Program-made: the position numbers and the translations under genes
Notes under the pieces: generated by a model
What the model saw: the letters and a program-made list of their open reading frames with translations, nothing else
Databases searched by the model: none
What the model was told of the DNA's origin: nothing
Assembly: GCA_964506935.1 (NCBI GenBank)
Contig: CAZDOD010000121.1
Span: 1 to 8,690, forward strand
Direction: 5' to 3'
Source: CAZDOD01 sp964506935
GTDB taxonomy: Bacteria > Desulfobacterota > Zymogenia > Zymogenales > Zymogenaceae
Length of the DNA stretch: 8,690 nucleotides
In this document: positions 5,083-8,690 of the stretch, piece after piece
Layout of the letters: each line of letters starts with the position of its first letter
Numbering within the stretch: position 1 is the stretch's first letter

Positions 5083-6249
5083 ATGAATAGACATGAGAGG
5101 GTAAAACTGGCGCTCGATCACAAGGAACCGGACAGGGTCCCAACGATCTCCTGCATCGACGTCCAAAAACATGTATACGAAATCTTGGGCGAGACCCCCG
5201 ACAACACCTATAAATACATCACAAACCCCATAACGGCGAAGATCATCGACATCACCACTCCCATCTTAAACCGCATCGGCGTCTTCGAAAAAGACGTGAC
5301 GGAGTTCATGCTCAAGAAGACCGAATCCGACGTCAAGATGGGCTATGACGCGACGTGGGCGATCTACGCCAACATATTTCTTTTTAAAAGCTCAAAGTTG
5401 ATGACCGATGTCTACGGCGGCCGCCTATACAAGATCGTCGACGACGGATACGGCAATATGGATACCCCAATGTATTTTAAGGGTACCTTTGAAAGCCCCG
5501 ACGACTGGAGGCGCTTCAACAAGAAGAACTGGGAGGCGCTGCCGGAAAAAATGTTCAAATTCAATACCCTGATAAACAATGAGTTCGGAAGTGATATATA
5601 TATCTTCGGCTCGCTCTTTATGGGACTCTTCGAGAACGCATGGCAGCCCTTCGGCTTTAATAATTTCGCCAGATGGTTGAAGACCGAGCGGGGTTTTCTC
5701 GAGGAGGTAATCGAATACAACAAGAATATCTATTTTAAGGTCATAGATGCAACCGTAGATGCCGGGCTTTTCGGATTTATCATGTCGGACGATATGGCGT
5801 ACAAGTCCGGCCCGATGATAAATCCGAAGACGGAGGACGAGCTCTTCGGAAAGGCATACAGGGAGATATGTGACCGAGCCCATGATAAAGGTCTCAAGAT
5901 CATAATTCATACGGACGGCTGGACGATCCCCCTCTTGAAATACTTCAAGAAGTGGGGATTTGACGGCCATCATTCTCTCGAGCCCACGGCGAATGTCGAT
6001 CTCGCCGATTGTCGAAAAGAGATAGGGCACGATCTGTCGCTGCTCGGGCACCTCGACATAGCCCACGTCCTCTCCCACGGGACGAGGAGCGAGGTCTTTG
6101 AACATGTGAAGGATTCGATCAAGAAGGCGGGGAAGGGCGGGGGGTTGATTCTCGGCCCCTCCAACTCCCACGCCGACATAAAGGTCAAGAACATTCGCTG
6201 GATGATGGAGGCGATAGATGAATATGGGAGATATCCCCTTGACTTATAA
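5083..6249 (+). CDS. Uroporphyrinogen decarboxylase (URO-D) family protein, MtaA/methyltransferase-like superfamily
   Basis: The 388-residue protein begins NRHERVKLALDHKEPDRVP, the standard opening of URO-D-superfamily proteins (TIM-barrel fold). Later motifs are SDDMAYKSGPMINP (235-248), IIIHTDGW (273-280), HHSLEPTANVDL (296-307), LGHLDIAHVLSHGT (321-334) and a C-terminal NIRWMMEAIDEYGRYPLDL. The superfamily includes haem-pathway HemE and corrinoid/coenzyme M methyltransferases such as MtaA. MtaA-type enzymes bind Zn with an H-x-C-G motif; here the matching place reads His276-Thr-Asp278-Gly, so the usual Cys ligand is missing. It also lacks the context of a haem operon, so HemE is unlikely. 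A methyl-transfer or decarboxylase-like reaction on an unknown substrate is the best guess. AGGAGG eight bases before the ATG supports the start. It is the first gene of a plus-strand operon with a lipoprotein and an MscS channel. Confidence 0.87.
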   Translation: MNRHERVKLALDHKEPDRVPTISCIDVQKHVYEILGETPDNTYKYITNPITAKIIDITTPILNRIGVFEKDVTEFMLKKTESDVKMGYDATWAIYANIFLFKSSKLMTDVYGGRLYKIVDDGYGNMDTPMYFKGTFESPDDWRRFNKKNWEALPEKMFKFNTLINNEFGSDIYIFGSLFMGLFENAWQPFGFNNFARWLKTERGFLEEVIEYNKNIYFKVIDATVDAGLFGFIMSDDMAYKSGPMINPKTEDELFGKAYREICDRAHDKGLKIIIHTDGWTIPLLKYFKKWGFDGHHSLEPTANVDLADCRKEIGHDLSLLGHLDIAHVLSHGTRSEVFEHVKDSIKKAGKGGGLILGPSNSHADIKVKNIRWMMEAIDEYGRYPLDL

Positions 6250-6949
6250 ATATCCATCTCGAATCACAGAAAAGAGGCGCAAAAAAAGACTAATATGGAT
6301 AACTTTGGCCTGTGCAGTTTTTTTTACCGTTTTTCTATTCTCTTGCAAAGACAGGGAGAATGCCGTCCCGAATGAGGATCAATTCTTTGCCAAGACCAAG
6401 CTCACATACGAGGAGGATGGTGAGGTTGTGTTCTCTTATAAGGGGGTTGTGGCGGCTGATTCCGGTAAGCTCCGTTACGAGACGATCTCTGGGGATACAT
6501 CATATTTTATTCCGCTTGTCGTTATCAACCGTCCCGACCTTAATTCCACTTATATCGTTATCCCCGAAAAGAGAAAGTTTGTGGTCTACAAGTCTGAGGT
6601 GGAATCCGAGGATATACCTTCGGCCCCCTTTGATGAGCCGACGGGTGAGGTGGAGCGAACTATTGTGGGTGAAGAGAAAGTTGGAGAATACGCCACTACG
6701 AAGTATCTCGTAAAGGAGGTCTTTCTCGACGGAAGCTCTTCATACTACTATGAGTGGCTCCTCAGTGGCCTTGAGTATTTCCCCATCAGGATCGAATACC
6801 CGATCGAGGCCGACGACTCCATAAATATCCTGATCTGGGAGATCTCCGATATAAGGTGGGGGAAGCCCCCCAAAAAGATGTTTAAGGTTCCATGGTGGTA
6901 CAGCGAGGCGGATAATCTCTTTGATGTGATGACCGAAGACATAAAATGA
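6218..6949 (+). CDS. Lipoprotein of unknown function, possibly LolA-like beta fold
   Basis: The 243-residue product has a basic stretch (EKRRKKR, 18-24), a hydrophobic segment (25-41) and a lipobox LFSC with the lipidated Cys at 43, so it should be exported and anchored to a membrane by signal peptidase II processing. The mature part is rich in alternating beta-type sequence (SYKGVVAADSGKLRYET, TYIVIPEKRKFVVYK, VGEYATTKYLVKE, YYYEWLLSGLEYFPIRIEY). It recalls DUF4412/LolA-like lipid- or ligand-binding periplasmic proteins; this is a resemblance only. GGAGG six bases upstream, inside the URO-D gene, supports ATG 6218, which overlaps that gene by 32 bp and implies translational coupling. The n-region before the helix is unusually long (24 residues). 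A TTG at 6239, preceded by GGGAG, would give a more ordinary signal peptide. Confidence 0.85.
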   Translation: MNMGDIPLTYKYPSRITEKRRKKRLIWITLACAVFFTVFLFSCKDRENAVPNEDQFFAKTKLTYEEDGEVVFSYKGVVAADSGKLRYETISGDTSYFIPLVVINRPDLNSTYIVIPEKRKFVVYKSEVESEDIPSAPFDEPTGEVERTIVGEEKVGEYATTKYLVKEVFLDGSSSYYYEWLLSGLEYFPIRIEYPIEADDSINILIWEISDIRWGKPPKKMFKVPWWYSEADNLFDVMTEDIK

Positions 6950-6972
6950 TTTAACAAAGAGGAGGTATATAT

Positions 6973-8031
6973 ATGAAAGCTATCACAGAATTTCTATCAC
7001 AGGACTATTTAGGGAACACCCTCTTAAAGTATCTATATTTCTTTTTGATCATAATTGCCTTTGCAATATTGGCGAGGGCGATTTACTACCTCTTTAAGAC
7101 GAGGTTGAGAAAGATCGCCAAAAAGACCAAGACCGGTCTCGACGAGATGATTATCGATTTTATCGAGGAGCCGATAGTCTTGATAGTAGTTGTCGGGGGC
7201 TTCTTTTTTGCCTTTAAGATCCTCACCCTGTCTGAGGCTGTGGCTGCTTTCATAAATCGGGTCATATTGATCGTCTTTCTCCTCTCTGTAACATGGCTTA
7301 TAGTGAGGCTTGTGGACGTTATGGTAAAGGGCTTTCTCTCCCCCCTGGCCGATAAAACCGAATCCAAGCTTGACGACCAGATTGTCCCTATAGTCTCAAA
7401 CCTCGCCAAAGTGGCGATATGGATTATGGTGATCATCGTCCTCCTTTCGGAATTGGGCTATGACGTCTTTTCACTGATCACCGGCCTCGGTCTCGGCGGC
7501 GTTGCGATAGCCATGGCCGCAAAGGACACCCTCGGCCACATGTTCGGCGGCTTCAACATCTTCATGAACAAGCCCTTCCAGATTGACGATATAGTGTTTC
7601 TTAAGGGATACGAGGGGACGATTGAGGAGGTTGGAATACGGACGACGGTGCTCAGGACTTGGGACGACACAAAGGTCTTCATCCCCAACAGTGAGATATC
7701 CAACTCGACCCTCGAGAACATCTCGGCCCGACGGGGGAGGAGGGTCGTTTTATCTATTGCCGTTGACGGCGGCACCAAATGGGACACGCTGGAGAAGGCC
7801 ACAAAGGAGATAAAGAAGGTCATCGAGGGAATATCTGGGGTCAGGAAGGAGGATGTCCGTGCCGACCTCTACGATTACGGGGAGTTTTCCGTAAGCCTTC
7901 GTGTGGTCTACTGGATCGATGATGAGGACAACTATTTCGATATCCGCCACAAAGTTAATGTGGAGATAAAGAAGGTCCTGGACAGCTCCAAAGTAAAACT
8001 GGTCCAACCCCACATCAAGGTCAAAGACTAG
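6973..8031 (+). CDS. MscS-family mechanosensitive ion channel
   Basis: This 352-residue inner-membrane protein should release solutes when membrane tension rises under hypo-osmotic shock. Membrane helices lie at about 18-41, 66-84, 93-115 and 142-160, followed by the Gly/Ala-rich pore helix LITGLGLGGVAIAMAAKDTL (168-187). The MscS beta domain follows: NKPFQIDDIVF (199-209), EGTIEEVGIRTTVLRTWDD (214-232) and VFIPNSEISNSTLENIS (235-251). The C-terminal alpha/beta part ends near residue 350. The canonical P-F-x-x-G-D turn reads PFQIDD here (Gly replaced by Asp205). There are five membrane segments rather than the three of E. coli MscS, which is common in the wider family. AGGAGG lies eight bases before the ATG. 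It starts 23 bp after the lipoprotein gene, in the same operon. Confidence 0.95.
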   Translation: MKAITEFLSQDYLGNTLLKYLYFFLIIIAFAILARAIYYLFKTRLRKIAKKTKTGLDEMIIDFIEEPIVLIVVVGGFFFAFKILTLSEAVAAFINRVILIVFLLSVTWLIVRLVDVMVKGFLSPLADKTESKLDDQIVPIVSNLAKVAIWIMVIIVLLSELGYDVFSLITGLGLGGVAIAMAAKDTLGHMFGGFNIFMNKPFQIDDIVFLKGYEGTIEEVGIRTTVLRTWDDTKVFIPNSEISNSTLENISARRGRRVVLSIAVDGGTKWDTLEKATKEIKKVIEGISGVRKEDVRADLYDYGEFSVSLRVVYWIDDEDNYFDIRHKVNVEIKKVLDSSKVKLVQPHIKVKD

Positions 8032-8468
8032 TAGTTCCTTATGTGGATCTTTTTTGACCTGTAGCCTGATAGGAAGAAGACAAAACCTACGGCGAAGAGG
8101 AGGTCCACCGCCCCAAATATGGTATAGATAAACGAGAGGCCCCATGCTAGGTTGGTATATATAAGGAATGCGCCGCCCCATCCCCTCAGTCCTATCCCGA
8201 AGATCGGGATGTAGAACTTGAACTTTTCATAGTTCATATACGGGAAGAGGTACCCCATGCCCACAAAAAACATGAAGATGCCGTTCAACTTCAGGTGGCC
8301 CATTTCGGGGGAGGTCGGGCCGCACATCTCCAGGTTGGGGTCGAGAAAGCTCATCACAACGTATAGGACGGGATAGAGGAAGAATAGCGAGAGCCCCACA
8401 ATCATATCATATGCCCCGGCGGTCAGGATAAATGTCCGATATCCTCTTGATACATATGGGGATTCCAT
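8028..8468 (-). CDS. Small four-helix membrane protein of unknown function
   Basis: I do not recognise the family. The 146-residue product has four probable membrane helices: about 10-42 (GAYDMIVGLSLFFLYPVL), 59-78 (HLKLNGIFMFFVGMGYLF), 84-108 (FYIPIFGIGLRGWGGAFL) and 110-136 (FIYTIFGAVDLLFAVGFVFF). It ends in a basic tail, GYRSKKIHIRNY. The repeated Gly-x-Asp pairs inside helices (YD at 20-21 and VD at 121-122) suggest an internal duplication of two hairpins. A loop at 43-58 contains the only Cys of the protein. The ATG at 8468 has GAGGAG about nine bases upstream. It is convergent with the MscS gene and overlaps its stop by 4 bp. It appears monocistronic within the window. Confidence 0.78.
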   Translation of the reverse strand: MESPYVSRGYRTFILTAGAYDMIVGLSLFFLYPVLYVVMSFLDPNLEMCGPTSPEMGHLKLNGIFMFFVGMGYLFPYMNYEKFKFYIPIFGIGLRGWGGAFLIYTNLAWGLSFIYTIFGAVDLLFAVGFVFFLSGYRSKKIHIRNY

Positions 8469-8599
8469 AATTGTAAAGCTCCTCGGGTTTTTTTAGAATT
8501 TAACACAATGATTTTTCTTCTGCAAGGAGTTTATAAAAGATATTGTGGGGATTTTTTGTGGAGAGATTTTTGGGGCTATCTCAAAATAGTCTCTTTATC
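8469..8599. other. Intergenic spacer between the small membrane gene and the tRNA promoter
   Basis: The spacer is AT-rich, with several T-runs on the plus strand. I see a TATAAA on the minus strand (about 8532-8537) without a matching -35. No convincing promoter for the membrane gene, terminator or small ORF was found. Confidence 0.4.
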
Positions 8600-8628
8600 T
8601 TGACAAAAAACATAAAAAGGGATATTTT
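8600..8628 (+). promoter_or_regulatory. sigma70-type promoter of the tRNA-Thr gene
   Basis: A perfect TTGACA (8600-8605) is followed, with the ideal 17-bp spacing, by TATTTT (8623-8628, 4 of 6 matches). Transcription would start near 8635, about 10 bases before the mature tRNA 5' end, which is usual for stable RNA genes. Confidence 0.78.
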
Positions 8629-8645
8629 ATCTCAGGTCAAAAAAC

Positions 8646-8690
8646 GCCGGAGTAGCTCAGTGGTAGAGCAGCTGATTCGTAATCAGCAGG
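8646..8690 (+). tRNA. tRNA-Thr (anticodon CGT), 3' part beyond the window
   Basis: The cloverleaf reads GCCGGAG acceptor 5' strand (8646-8652), TA, D-stem GCTC/GAGC (8655-8658 and 8666-8669), and anticodon stem GCTGA/TCAGC (8671-8675 and 8683-8687) around the loop TTCGTAA. The anticodon CGT is at 8678-8680 and reads the ACG codon, so the tRNA carries threonine. T33 and A37 are as expected. The sequence ends in the variable loop, so the T-arm and acceptor 3' strand cannot be checked. Confidence 0.93.

Noticed and set aside
5425..6171. 248-codon open frame on the minus strand inside the URO-D gene
   Set aside because: It lies wholly antisense to a well-supported gene with clear family motifs, and its translation has no recognisable domain. 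Open antisense frames are expected from the GC-rich third positions there.
7750..8181. 143-codon minus-strand frame overlapping MscS and the small membrane gene
   Set aside because: It is explained by the MscS and four-helix protein genes, and its translation looks like a frame shadow.

Overview
The window looks like chromosomal DNA from a Gram-negative bacterium. The reasons are two type IV prepilin-like proteins, a lipoprotein with a classical lipobox, and strong AGGAGG-type ribosome binding sites. The mix of a uroporphyrinogen-decarboxylase (URO-D)-family protein, a class IV aminotransferase and minor pilins would suit a Desulfobacterota/Deltaproteobacteria-like anaerobe. That placement is an inference; nothing here fixes the taxon.

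Layout. (1) Positions 1-1431, minus strand: a minor-pilin operon, with a GspH/FimT-like prepilin followed 12 bp later by a PilV-like prepilin that runs off the left edge. (2) 1432-2621: a visibly AT-rich stretch holding an unrecognised multi-pass membrane protein (TTG start, 1618-2289). A 48-residue membrane ORF (2259-2405) overlaps its start in another frame across a run of seven A's, so the two may be halves of one frameshifted or slippage-expressed gene. (3) 2622-4550, minus strand: a class IV (branched-chain/D-amino-acid type) aminotransferase and, upstream of it, an EamA/DMT transporter. (4) 4551-5082: a 532-bp divergent intergenic region. On the minus strand it holds a 28-codon, almost purely hydrophobic ORF followed by two hairpins and a U-tract. 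On the plus strand it holds a probable promoter, a 12-bp palindrome at the expected start point and a structured leader. (5) 5083-8031, plus strand: an operon of a URO-D-family protein, a lipoprotein whose start overlaps it by 32 bp, and an MscS-family channel 23 bp further on. (6) 8028-8468, minus strand: a small four-helix membrane protein convergent with the channel; their stop codons interlock in one CTAG. (7) 8600-8690: a good sigma70-type promoter driving tRNA-Thr(CGT), cut by the right edge.

How the parts may work together. The pilins should be accessory subunits of a type IV pilus or related pseudopilus. The aminotransferase and exporter-type permease may form an amino-acid-related pair. 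The URO-D protein, lipoprotein and MscS channel look co-transcribed and translationally linked, but no obvious shared pathway explains them. No CRISPR array, insertion sequence or phage gene is visible. The best candidates for something undescribed are the 28-residue hydrophobic ORF with its terminator, the A7 junction in the AT-rich membrane gene, and the URO-D/lipoprotein/MscS operon with its leader.
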